Shown here one piece after another: positions 9,348 to 16,840 of a stretch of 39,869 bases of DNA. The notes under the pieces were generated by a model that saw only the letters and a program-made list of their open reading frames with translations, searched no databases and was not told the DNA's origin. The translations under genes were made by a program, and so were the position numbers. Within the stretch, counting starts at the first letter, position 1; each line of letters starts with the position of its first letter. This stretch comes from DASZHJ01 sp035581425. GTDB lineage: Bacteria; Pseudomonadota; Alphaproteobacteria; ATCC43930; CGMCC-115725. The stretch covers positions 1-39,869 of the forward strand of contig DATJVP010000120.1 in assembly GCA_035581425.1 (NCBI GenBank). The letters run 5' to 3'.

Positions 9348-9911
9348 TCACGCCCCGGCCCCGTTGCGCCTCGCGAGTTCGACGAAGACGAGCCGGCGCG
9401 TTTCGCGCGTTTCGACCAATTCCATGTCCGCGCACCAGGAGGGCGTCCGATGGCTTTCGGAGCGCGCCCTCAACCCGAGGAGCACCTGCGCCGGCGCGGC
9501 ATCCGGGACGGGCGAGCGAAGTACCAATGGCAACAGAAGAAGCTGCAGCTGGAGGCGCCGACCATCCTTCCAGCCCAAGGCGCGCTCCGAAAAGACGGGC
9601 GTCGCGTGGCGGTAGACCTCGCGGTGCAGACCCAGCAGCAGCTCCGAGAACTCCGCATTGAAGGTGCCGGCGATCGCGCGCCCCGTCGGATCGCAGCCGA
9701 GCCGCGTCACCGCCGCCGTGCCGCAGAGACGCACGCGCACCTGGCTCCCGTGGTCGCGATATTCCGTAATCATGAGATGCGGCAGGAGCTTCGGCCCCAT
9801 TTCCTCGGGATCGATATCCGGCCGCTCCGGCATGATCCGTCCCGCGCGTTTCGAGCGCCAATATTCCAGGAGCTCGTCCAGCAACGCCTCGCCCAATACC
9901 GACCCGCCCAC
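9348..9911 (-). CDS. Single PAS_5-like domain protein
   Basis: 187 residues. The body (YWRSKRAGRIMPERPDIDP, LLPHLMITEY, VRVRLCGTAAVTRLGCDPTG) matches the PAS_5-type alphaproteobacterial proteins that have one PAS fold and no output domain. The start is a GTG at 9911 preceded by a GA-rich AGGGCGAGGGC. It lies between a PAS histidine kinase (65 bases upstream) and kup (31 bases downstream), so it may be co-expressed with both. A similar protein occurs at 35284-35736. Ligand and partner are unknown; a sensory or adaptor role is inference from the fold. Confidence 0.65.
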   Translation of the reverse strand: MGGSVLGEALLDELLEYWRSKRAGRIMPERPDIDPEEMGPKLLPHLMITEYRDHGSQVRVRLCGTAAVTRLGCDPTGRAIAGTFNAEFSELLLGLHREVYRHATPVFSERALGWKDGRRLQLQLLLLPLVLRSPVPDAAPAQVLLGLRARSESHRTPSWCADMELVETRETRRLVFVELARRNGAGA

Positions 9912-9975
9912 GATGCCCTCGCCCTGCCACTGTCCTAGTCCTGGTGGGGTTGGACGGCGGAGAGCGGCGCGGGGT

Positions 9976-11958
9976 TCAATCCGCGGAGAGGGCGATGGCG
10001 CTCCGCTGGCGCGGAAGGACGCGGTCGGGGGGCAGCAGCACCTGCGCGGTCGTGCCTACCCCGGGTGCGCTCTCGAGCTCGAGCCGGCCGCCGTGCAACT
10101 CCACCATCGCCTTGGTGAGAGGAAGGCCGAGCCCCGTGCCCTGATATTTTCGCGCGAGGCGGCTGTCGATCTGGCCGAAGGGCCGAAGGGCCGTCTCCAG
10201 ATCCTTCTCCGCGATGCCGATCCCGGTATCGCTCACGGAAAGCCGGAGCCAGCCCGCCTCGTCCCGTGCCCCGACCGTGACGCGGCCGCCGGGCGGCGTA
10301 AATTTCACGGCGTTCGAGAGGAGGTTCAGCAGGATCTGCTTGATCCGGCGCCGATCCGCACGCAGCACCGGCAGATCCAGCGCGAGGTCGATCGCGAGCT
10401 TGATCTCCGCCACATGCGCGCGCTCGCGCATGAGGCGCAGGCAGGATTCGACGACGGAGGCGACCTCGAACTCCTCCTCCACCAGCTCGACCTTGCCGAA
10501 CTCTACCTTGGAGACGTCGAGCACGTCGTTGATGAGATTGAGGAGGTGAAGGCCGCTCTCGCGGATGTCGCGGGCGTAATCGGCGTAGCGGCGGTCGCCG
10601 AGCGTTCCAAATATCTGCCCCGCGAGCACGTCTGAGAAACCGATGATCGCGTTCAAGGGCGTGCGCAGCTCGTGGCTCATATTGGCGAGGAACTCGGTCT
10701 TGCTGCGGCTCGCGAGCTCGGCCTCGTCCTTCGCGCGGCGCAGATCGACCTCGACGCGCTTGCGCTCGGTAATGTCGGTGTAGGTGACGAGAATGCCGCC
10801 GTCGGGAAGGCGGACGCGGTGCTGCTCGATCACGGTGCCGTTGGGCCGGTGCCATTCCATCACACGCGGCATCAGGCTTCGCACCTGCTCCACTCGCTCG
10901 GCGACGATTTCCTCGATGTCGCGGCCGCCGTATTCGCCGAGCCGCGCGAAGAGGCGCAACAGGCCCTCGAACGGCAGGCCCGCGGAGATCGCGCCCTCGG
11001 GCACATCGTGCATGACGAGAAAGCGGTCGTTCCAGGCCCTGAGGCGGAGCGACGGGTCCATCATCAGGAGCCCTTGCTCCATGTTGTCGAAAGTCGCCTG
11101 CAGGATCTCGCTCTTCTCCGCGAGCTCTTGCTCGCGGAGCTTCAAATCGGTCACGTCGACCTGCACGATGATCGTGCCGCCCTCGGCCGTCGGACGCTCG
11201 GTGAGCTGATACCAGCGACCCCTGCTCTGGCGCTCCTCGGTCCAGGAGCCGTTGGTGCGGTGGCGCGACATGCGCTCCTCGATCCAGGCTTCGATGCGCC
11301 CGACGGCGCTGGGCACGAGGCCCGCTTCCGCCGCCGCGCGGCAGATCTCGACGAAGGGCTTGCCGGGGACGAAGACGTGCGCGATCGGCCGGTAGAGCTT
11401 GCGATACTGGCTGTTGCAGAGCACGAAGCGATCGTGAGCGTCCAGCATCACGACGCTGTCGGGAATGCTCTCGATGGCATCGACGAGGCGCGTCTGCGCC
11501 TCGATCGCGCGCGAGGTCGCGAGCATTTCCTGCGTGATGTCGCGGCCGATTCCGCGGTAGCCCTGGAATTCGCCGGCGGCGTCGAAAACGGGCACGCCGC
11601 TGATGCTGAGGTGGCGCGCAACGCCGCTCGAGTTCAGGCGGAAGCGGAAATCGCGGAAGGGCCGGCGCGCGAGCTGCGCTTCGAGGAGCGGCGCCCAATC
11701 GGTGCGGCCGAGGCCGCCCGTGCGCACTTCGGTGATGCATTTGCCGAGAAACTCCGCCCCGAATTCGGTCGGAGGCGCGTGCGGGCTCTTCGACATGTAG
11801 GTGAAGCGGAGGTCCCGGTCGAGCTCCCAGAACCAGTCGGACGCGGCTTCGGCGAAGGCGCGATAACGGCCTTCCTGTCCTGCCTCCTCGGTCGGAACGG
11901 AGGCGCGCGCCCGCGTCGCCGGGGGCGGCGATCTCCTGGAGTTCGCGCGTGACGCCAT
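9976..11958 (-). CDS. Soluble multi-PAS sensor histidine kinase
   Basis: 660 residues with no membrane segment or signal peptide, so probably cytoplasmic. Three PAS-like regions (about 31-150, 158-275, 285-400; ends such as GYRGIGRDIT, VDVTDLKLREQELAEK and TYTDITERK) precede a HisKA domain with the phospho-accepting His429 in NMSHELRTPLNAIIGFSD. The ATPase domain follows, with N-box QILLNLLSNAVKFTPPGG (541-558), G1 DTGIGI (577-582) and G2 GTGLGLPL (607-614). There is no receiver domain and no response-regulator gene next to it, so its partner is elsewhere. The sequence after the H-box (FGTLG, YADYARDIRESGLHLLNLINDVLD) resembles alphaproteobacterial PleC/PdhS-type kinases. Confidence 0.88.
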   Translation of the reverse strand: MASRANSRRSPPPATRARASVPTEEAGQEGRYRAFAEAASDWFWELDRDLRFTYMSKSPHAPPTEFGAEFLGKCITEVRTGGLGRTDWAPLLEAQLARRPFRDFRFRLNSSGVARHLSISGVPVFDAAGEFQGYRGIGRDITQEMLATSRAIEAQTRLVDAIESIPDSVVMLDAHDRFVLCNSQYRKLYRPIAHVFVPGKPFVEICRAAAEAGLVPSAVGRIEAWIEERMSRHRTNGSWTEERQSRGRWYQLTERPTAEGGTIIVQVDVTDLKLREQELAEKSEILQATFDNMEQGLLMMDPSLRLRAWNDRFLVMHDVPEGAISAGLPFEGLLRLFARLGEYGGRDIEEIVAERVEQVRSLMPRVMEWHRPNGTVIEQHRVRLPDGGILVTYTDITERKRVEVDLRRAKDEAELASRSKTEFLANMSHELRTPLNAIIGFSDVLAGQIFGTLGDRRYADYARDIRESGLHLLNLINDVLDVSKVEFGKVELVEEEFEVASVVESCLRLMRERAHVAEIKLAIDLALDLPVLRADRRRIKQILLNLLSNAVKFTPPGGRVTVGARDEAGWLRLSVSDTGIGIAEKDLETALRPFGQIDSRLARKYQGTGLGLPLTKAMVELHGGRLELESAPGVGTTAQVLLPPDRVLPRQRSAIALSAD

Positions 11959-12035
11959 GTGCTGCTACCGATCCGCCCGAGCTTGCCCCCGCGACGCAGG
12001 TAGGGGCCCGAACAGGAAAAGCTAGTGAGGAGTGG

Positions 12036-12413
12036 TTAAGAATCCCTCACGTGGGCGCGCGCGAGCATGCGCCCGAGGTCCCGCCCGCCGAAAATGTGGA
12101 TATGGAAGTGCGGCACCTCCTGATGGGCGTCTTCCCCGCAATTTGCGAGAATTCGATAGCCGCTGCGGTCGAGACCCTGTTCGCTCGCGATTCTGCCTGC
12201 CGCCCGCAGCAGCGCCGCCAGCTCTGCGTCGGTGCCTCCCGCCGAAAGGTCGTCGAGCGAGCGGTAGGAGCCCTTGGGGATGACGAGGATATGGACCGGA
12301 GCCTGGGGGTTTATGTCGTGGAACGCCAGTACATGCTCGTCCTCGTAGACCTTCTTGCAGGGGAGCTCGCCCCTGAGGATACGGGCGAAGATGTTCTTGG
12401 GATCGTAGGCCAT
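12036..12413 (-). CDS. HIT-family nucleotide-binding protein
   Basis: 125 residues, the usual size for a bacterial HINT-like purine nucleoside phosphoramidase. The histidine triad HFHIHI is at 102-107, near the C-terminus, after the conserved stretches NIFARILRGELPCKKVYED and HILVIPKGSY. The ATG at 12413 is preferred over a TTG five codons earlier because AGGAG lies 7 bases upstream of it. It begins 11 bases after the hisE stop and probably belongs to the same transcript. The cellular substrate is not known from sequence. Confidence 0.88.
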   Translation of the reverse strand: MAYDPKNIFARILRGELPCKKVYEDEHVLAFHDINPQAPVHILVIPKGSYRSLDDLSAGGTDAELAALLRAAGRIASEQGLDRSGYRILANCGEDAHQEVPHFHIHIFGGRDLGRMLARAHVRDS

Positions 12414-12424
12414 CGGGTCTCCTG

Positions 12425-12754
12425 TCAATTCTCGCGTGACGCCTTCTCCTCGAGGCCCGAGCGGCCCTCGCGGCGGGAGAGCTCTTGCCAGACCTCGCCG
12501 GGCGTGACGCCGGTCACGGCCCAGACCACCAGCAGGTGGTAAAGAAGATCGGCGCTCTCCGCGACGACGCGTTCCCGCGCACCGGCAACGGCGGCGAGGG
12601 CGGTCTCGAGCGCCTCCTCTCCGAGCTTCTTTGCAGCGTGCTCGGGGCCCGCTTGCAGGAGCTTCGCGGTGTAAGAGGTCGCGGGATCGGCGCCGCGGCG
12701 CGCGGCGAGCATCTGAAAGAGCCGATCTAGCGTGCTGCCGTCGCGCGCGGTCAT
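12425..12754 (-). CDS. hisE: Phosphoribosyl-ATP pyrophosphatase
   Basis: 109 residues; hydrolyses phosphoribosyl-ATP to phosphoribosyl-AMP and pyrophosphate, second step of histidine synthesis. The MazG-like helical signature AAKKLGEEALETALAA is followed by ESADLLYHLLVVWAV, both typical of HisE. It starts at ATG 12754, 65 bases after the end of hisF and on the same strand. It is the monofunctional form; no hisI domain is fused. Long antisense and out-of-frame ORFs over this region are not real. Confidence 0.92.
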   Translation of the reverse strand: MTARDGSTLDRLFQMLAARRGADPATSYTAKLLQAGPEHAAKKLGEEALETALAAVAGARERVVAESADLLYHLLVVWAVTGVTPGEVWQELSRREGRSGLEEKASREN

Positions 12755-12819
12755 GAGAAGCCTCACTGAGAGAGCGGGCGACGGGGTAGCAGATTTGCGG
12801 TGTGTTGTCACCGCGCCCA

Positions 12820-13578
12820 CTAGTCCCGTACTGGAATCCCCGCAGCCTTCAGCGCCTCCTTCGCGTCCCTGACGCGAAAGAGGCCGAAATGGAAGATCGA
12901 AGCCGCGAGCACGGCGCTCGCGTGTCCCTCGCGCACGCCTTCGACCATATGCTGCAAGGTGCCGACGCCGCCGGAGGCGATGACGGGGACGCTGACGGCG
13001 TCGGCGACCGCGCGCGTCAGCGCGATGTCGAAACCCTGCTTCGTCCCGTCGCGATCCATCGAGGTGAGCAAGATCTCGCCGGCTCCGAGCGACACCATGC
13101 GCCTCGCCCACTCGACCGCGTCGAGGCCGGTCGGGTGGCGCCCGCCATGGGTGAAGACCTCCCATTTGCCGGGCCGCGCCTGCTTCGAGTCGATCGCCAC
13201 GACGATGCATTGCGCGCCGAATTTTTCGGCGGCCTCGCGCACGAAGTCCGGCCGCGTCACCGCCGCCGTGTTGATCGAAGCCTTGTCCGCGCCAGCGAGC
13301 AGCAGCTTCCGGATGTCCTCGACTTCGCGCACTCCGCCGCCGACGGTCAAAGGCATGAAACATTCCTCTGCCGTGCGGCGCACCACGTCATAGAGCGTCG
13401 CGCGGTTCTCGTTGCTGGCGGTGATGTCGAGAAAGCAGAGCTCGTCCGCGCCCTCGGCGTCGTAGACGCGCGCCTGCTCCACGGGATCGCCGGCATCGAC
13501 GAGGTTGACGAAGTTGACGCCTTTGACGACGCGTCCGTCCTTGACGTCGAGGCAGGGGATGACGCGAGCCTTCAGCAC
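12820..13578 (-). CDS. hisF: Imidazole glycerol phosphate synthase, cyclase subunit
   Basis: 252 residues, normal length. This TIM barrel uses ammonia from HisH to convert PRFAR into imidazole glycerol phosphate and AICAR. The catalytic aspartates are in VIPCLDVKDGRVVKG (near residue 11) and in VVAIDSKQ (about residue 130). Phosphate loops include LTVGGGVREVED and VIASGGVGTLQH. The start is GTG at 13578 (VLKARVIPCLDV), preceded by GGAGAGA, and overlaps the hisA stop by 7 bases (GTGCTGA), which suggests translational coupling. Confidence 0.95.
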   Translation of the reverse strand: MLKARVIPCLDVKDGRVVKGVNFVNLVDAGDPVEQARVYDAEGADELCFLDITASNENRATLYDVVRRTAEECFMPLTVGGGVREVEDIRKLLLAGADKASINTAAVTRPDFVREAAEKFGAQCIVVAIDSKQARPGKWEVFTHGGRHPTGLDAVEWARRMVSLGAGEILLTSMDRDGTKQGFDIALTRAVADAVSVPVIASGGVGTLQHMVEGVREGHASAVLAASIFHFGLFRVRDAKEALKAAGIPVRD

Positions 13579-14309
13579 GAGACTCTCTCCGCCGCGAGGG
13601 CAAGCGCGGCCTTGGGCTCGATCCGGCCGTCGTAGAGCGCGCGGCCGCAGATCACGCCGGCGATGCCGTCGCGCTCGTGCCGGCGGAGCGCACGGATGTC
13701 GTCGAGCGAGGCGAGCCCGCCCGAGGCGATCACTGGCGTCTCGAGGCGCCGCGCCAGCGCCGCCGTCGCCTCGACATTGACGCCCGCGAGCGCGCCGTCG
13801 CGCTCGATGTCCGTGAAGACGATCGCCGCCACCCCCGCATCCTCGAAGCGAAGCGAGAGCTCCACCGCCGTCATCTCCGAGGTCTTGGCCCAGCCCTCGA
13901 CCGCGACCTTGCCGTGACGCGCGTCGATCCCCACGACGATGCGATCGGGGTGCGCGCGGCAGGCGGATTTGACGAGCTCGGGATCGCGGAGCGCCGCCGT
14001 GCCGAGGATGACGCGCCGGACGCCGCGGTCGAGCCATTCCTCGACCTGCCGGCGGCCTCTGATGCCGCCGCCGAGCTGTATCGGGAGCGCCACCGCGGCG
14101 AGGATGCGCTCGACCGCTGGCGCGTTGACGGAGAGGCCCGCGACGGCACCATCGAGATCGACGACATGGAGCCACTCGAAGCCGGCCGCGGCGAAGCTTT
14201 TCGCCTGTGCCGCGGGATCGTCGTTGAAGACCGTAACGGCCCGCATGTCGCCCTTGAGGAGGCGCACGCATTGCCCGCCCTTGAGGTCGATCGCGGGGAA
14301 GAGAATCAC
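13572..14309 (-). CDS. hisA: ProFAR isomerase
   Basis: 245 residues; a TIM-barrel isomerase converting ProFAR to PRFAR, fourth step of histidine synthesis. Key residues are the catalytic Asp in FPAIDLKGGQCVRL and the second acidic residue in VVGIDARHGKVAVEGW, with phosphate-binding LPIQLGGGIRG and VIASGGLASLDDI. It starts at GTG 14309, which shares GTGA with the stop of the acetyltransferase gene upstream. Its own end overlaps the hisF start by 7 bases. Confidence 0.95.
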   Translation of the reverse strand: MILFPAIDLKGGQCVRLLKGDMRAVTVFNDDPAAQAKSFAAAGFEWLHVVDLDGAVAGLSVNAPAVERILAAVALPIQLGGGIRGRRQVEEWLDRGVRRVILGTAALRDPELVKSACRAHPDRIVVGIDARHGKVAVEGWAKTSEMTAVELSLRFEDAGVAAIVFTDIERDGALAGVNVEATAALARRLETPVIASGGLASLDDIRALRRHERDGIAGVICGRALYDGRIEPKAALALAAERVSC

Positions 14310-14854
14310 CGCTCGAGCTCCGGCGTCAGCGGCTTCCAGTAGAAATACCCCGCGATGAGCTTGCCCTCGACGCGCGCGTAAGCGGGGTGGGTCCCGAAGC
14401 GGCGAAAGCCCAGGGATTCGAAGACCTGAATCGCGCGCGCCTGCGTCTCGCGGACGTCTAGGTTCAGCACCTCAACGCCGAGGCCGCGCGCGGTCTCCTC
14501 GACGAGCTCGATGAGCTTGACGCTGAGGCCGTGCCCGCGCGCCCAGGGCGCGATGAACGTGCCTGTGAGCTGCGCCGCGAGGGACTGCGCCTCGTTGTTG
14601 CGCGGCGGGCGCACGAAGATCGCCGAGCCCGCGATGGTGCCGTCGATCCGCGCTACGAAAAGCTTCCGGTCCGGCACCAGCAGCAGGCCTTTCCAATAGG
14701 CCTCCATGATGTGCCTCGGCGGGCGCCTCACCCAGCCGAATCCGCCACCTTCGGAAATCGCAGCGCTCGCGGCGTCGCAGAGGTCGTTGAGGTCGGTGCC
14801 CTGGAACTCCGTCAGCTCCTCGACGGAGGTCGTGGGCGTGGCACTTCCGGTCAT
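14306..14854 (-). CDS. GNAT-family N-acetyltransferase embedded in the his operon
   Basis: 182 residues. The acetyl-CoA-binding motif A is APWARGHGLSVKLIELVEE, preceded by a beta-strand region LTGTFIAP and followed by LNLDVRETQARAIQVFESLGF, the GNAT motif B. The substrate is not predictable. It sits between hisH and hisA with an ATGA overlap at its start (14851-14854) and a GTGA overlap at its end (14306-14309). It must therefore be co-transcribed and probably translationally coupled with histidine-synthesis genes. I do not know it as a histidine-pathway enzyme, and it is not part of the canonical his gene set. Confidence 0.82.
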   Translation of the reverse strand: MTGSATPTTSVEELTEFQGTDLNDLCDAASAAISEGGGFGWVRRPPRHIMEAYWKGLLLVPDRKLFVARIDGTIAGSAIFVRPPRNNEAQSLAAQLTGTFIAPWARGHGLSVKLIELVEETARGLGVEVLNLDVRETQARAIQVFESLGFRRFGTHPAYARVEGKLIAGYFYWKPLTPELER

Positions 14855-15492
14855 GGCCGCCACCGTAGGAAATTCGCGATAAGCCGAAGGCCCGTCGCCT
14901 GGCTCTTCTCGGGATGGAATTGCGTACCCGCGAGATTGTCGCGCCCGACCATGGCGGCGATCGTCCCGCCATACTCGGTGGTCGCGAGCACGTGGCGCGG
15001 GTTCGCGCAGCGGATCTCGTAGGAGTGCACGAAATAGGCGTGATCGCCCTTGGCAATCCCCGCGATGAGCGGATGCTCGACCTTGGGATCGAGCTCGTTC
15101 CAGCCCATATGCGGGATCTTCAGCGCAGGGTCCTTGGGCTCGAGCGCCACGACCTCGCCGGGGATCCAGCCGAGCCCCGCGGTGCTCTCGAACTCGCGGC
15201 CCCAATCCGCCATGAGCTGCATGCCCACGCAGATGCCGAGGAAGGGCCGGCCGTTCTCGATCACGGCCTCCGTGAGCGCCTGCTCCATGCCCGCGACCCC
15301 CGCAAGCCCGCGCCGGCAATCCGCGAAGGCGCCGACGCCCGGAAGCACCACGCGATCGGCCTTGCGGACGAGATCGGGATCGGAGGTCACCGCCACGTCG
15401 GTGGCGATGGCATGCTCGCGCGCCGCGCGCTCCAGCGCCTTAGCGGCCGAGCGCAGATTGCCGGAGCCGTAATCGATGAGGGCCGTCAACAT
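14851..15492 (-). CDS. hisH: Imidazole glycerol phosphate synthase, glutamine amidotransferase subunit
   Basis: 213 residues, class I glutamine amidotransferase that supplies ammonia to HisF. The nucleophile is Cys88 in FLGICVGMQLM, and the His193/Glu195 pair is in FHPEKSQ; the oxyanion region LPGVGAFADC is also clear. It starts at ATG 15492, 28 bases after the end of hisB, and its stop overlaps the GNAT start. It is separated from its partner subunit gene by GNAT and hisA, not adjacent to hisF. Confidence 0.95.
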   Translation of the reverse strand: MLTALIDYGSGNLRSAAKALERAAREHAIATDVAVTSDPDLVRKADRVVLPGVGAFADCRRGLAGVAGMEQALTEAVIENGRPFLGICVGMQLMADWGREFESTAGLGWIPGEVVALEPKDPALKIPHMGWNELDPKVEHPLIAGIAKGDHAYFVHSYEIRCANPRHVLATTEYGGTIAAMVGRDNLAGTQFHPEKSQATGLRLIANFLRWRP

Positions 15493-15520
15493 GGTGGTCG
15501 TCACCCATGGCCTTGGCGCC

Positions 15521-16135
15521 TCACTGTGGCTTTGCGAGCGTGCCCTTGGTCGAGGGCACGAGATGGGATTGGCGCGGATCGATTGCAAGCGCGTCCTTGA
15601 GCGCGCGTGCCAGACCTTTGTAGCAGGACTCCACGATGTGGTGGTTGTTGTCGCCGTAAATGTTCTCGACGTGGAGGGTGAGGCCCGCGGACTGCGCGAA
15701 AGCCTGGAACCACTCCTTGAAGAGCTCGGTGTCCATCTCGCCGAGCTTGGGCTTGCTGAAGCCGACCTTCCAGATGAGATAGGGCCGGTTCGAGGCGTCA
15801 AGCGCCACCCGCGTCAGCGTCTCATCCATGGGGATCAGCGCATGGCCGTAGCGGTAGATGCCGCGGCGGTCGCCGAGCGCCTTGGAAATCGCCTCGCCGA
15901 TGACGTATCCCGTGTCCTCGGTCGTGTGGTGGAAGTCGATGTGGAGGTCGCCCTCCGCGCGGAGCGCAATGTCGATCAGGCTGTGGCGCGAGAGCTGCTC
16001 CAGCATGTGATCGAGGAATCCGATGCCGGTCTTGATGTCGTATTTGCCGGTCCCGTCGAGGCCGACGGTACCGCGGATACGCGTCTCCTTGGTATTGCGC
16101 TCGACCGTCGCCTGGCGCGGGGTGGCCGTGGACAA
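15521..16135 (-). CDS. hisB: Imidazoleglycerol-phosphate dehydratase, TTG start
   Basis: 204 residues; dehydrates imidazole glycerol phosphate to imidazole-acetol phosphate. The manganese-binding histidine clusters are in GFLDHMLEQLSRH, DFHHTTEDTG and NNHHIVESCYKGLARAL. The start is called at TTG 16135 (LSTATPRQATVER) because AGGAG lies exactly 6 bases before it and the resulting length is normal. The nearest ATG, at 16189, would add 18 Pro-rich residues with no comparable ribosome-binding site. It is the monofunctional dehydratase form and the first gene of the operon. Confidence 0.93.
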   Translation of the reverse strand: MSTATPRQATVERNTKETRIRGTVGLDGTGKYDIKTGIGFLDHMLEQLSRHSLIDIALRAEGDLHIDFHHTTEDTGYVIGEAISKALGDRRGIYRYGHALIPMDETLTRVALDASNRPYLIWKVGFSKPKLGEMDTELFKEWFQAFAQSAGLTLHVENIYGDNNHHIVESCYKGLARALKDALAIDPRQSHLVPSTKGTLAKPQ

Positions 16136-16252
16136 GGGCTGCTCCTTTGGGGTCGGGGCCCCAGGCCCCGGCGGCCGGTCTTTTAGCAAGAAGCGGCGCC
16201 GGAGACCAGAACCCCTCTCCCGTCACAGGCGGGAGAGGGGATAAGGAGCGGT
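16136..16252 (-). promoter_or_regulatory. Leader region of the his operon
   Basis: The 117 bases upstream of hisB contain the AGGAG site at 16142-16146 and the strong hairpin at 16212-16240. No run of His codons in a leader peptide was seen, so classical his attenuation is not supported. The operon promoter may lie here or further upstream beyond the small membrane-protein gene. Confidence 0.35.
16212..16240 (-). terminator. Strong hairpin between the small membrane protein and hisB
   Basis: CCCCTCTCCCG (16212-16222) and CGGGAGAGGGG (16230-16240) form a perfect 11-base-pair stem with a 7-base loop. It begins 12 bases after the stop of the minus-strand gene at 16253. The following minus-strand bases are only moderately T-rich (TTCTGGTCT), so it may be a terminator or a dispersed palindrome. 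Confidence 0.45.
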
Positions 16253-16651
16253 TCAGGCCATCGACGTCTGCGTCGCGCGCTCGGTTCTCGGCATCAAGAC
16301 GCCGAGTACGATCGCGATGATGAGGAGTGCGGGCACGTCGGCAATGAGGTGGCCGTGTTCCATGGGATCGCTCAAGGACTGGACCGCCATGATCCCCGCA
16401 TGCACGACGCTCGACCATACCGTGAACCAGATGAGGCTCCGGTTCGCATCGGGATTGCGCGCGGCGTTGACGAGGAAGACGCCGAGCGTCGCATAGACGC
16501 CGATGATCATCGGGAAGTAATGCGAGTGTCCCTGACCCCAGGTCCAGCCGGAGGGCCAGACCTGGCCCAGCGAATAGACGCCGAAGATGAAGATGAGACC
16601 GATCGCGACGAGCGCGATGCGCAGATAGAGCAGTCGGGTTGCCTCTGACAT
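16253..16651 (-). CDS. Small four-helix membrane protein
   Basis: 132 residues with four predicted membrane segments (IALVAIGLIFIFGVYSL; FPMIIGVYATLGVFLV; SLIWFTVWSSVVHAGIMAV; PALLIIAIVLGVLM). The His/Gly-rich GQGHSHYFPM stretch and overall pattern resemble small integral proteins of the DUF6632 kind, but that assignment is tentative. ATG 16651 follows an AGGAGGAGC site 6-7 bases upstream. It is divergent from the AraC-type gene, with the tandem repeats between them. Confidence 0.6.
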   Translation of the reverse strand: MSEATRLLYLRIALVAIGLIFIFGVYSLGQVWPSGWTWGQGHSHYFPMIIGVYATLGVFLVNAARNPDANRSLIWFTVWSSVVHAGIMAVQSLSDPMEHGHLIADVPALLIIAIVLGVLMPRTERATQTSMA

Positions 16652-16747
16652 GGGTCGCTCCTCCTGGAACGGTGCATCGCAACCCCGACCGGCGGGGACG
16701 ATGCGCAGTCGAGACTAAGACGCCGGGGCGGGGCTGCGAAGGTCCGC

Positions 16748-16819
16748 CCGTCCGTTAGTCTTGCCCGACCGTCCGGATTGGATAAGGTGCTTGCTCGGCC
16801 GTCCGGATTCCTTGCTCGG
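16748..16819 (+). repeat. Three tandem direct repeats upstream of the AraC-type gene (candidate operators)
   Basis: A two-part unit occurs three times: CCGTCCG...CTTGCCCGA (16748-16768), CCGTCCGGATT...CTTGCTCGG (16769-16798) and CCGTCCGGATT.CTTGCTCGG (16799-16819). Unit starts are 21 and 30 bases apart, close to whole helical turns. They end 21 bases before the ATG of the regulator. AraC/XylS proteins commonly bind direct repeats about 21 bases apart, so autoregulation is plausible. Confidence 0.6.
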
Positions 16820-16840
16820 GGTTTCGCAAGGGGTGGTTCG

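Noticed and set aside
12414..12428. TTG start five codons upstream for the HIT gene
   Set aside because: The AGGAG site is placed for the ATG at 12413, and the added residues are not conserved in type.
16778..16840. Upstream in-frame start of the AraC-type gene
   Set aside because: It would translate through the tandem repeats and has no ribosome-binding site; the ATG at 16841 has AAGGGG before it.
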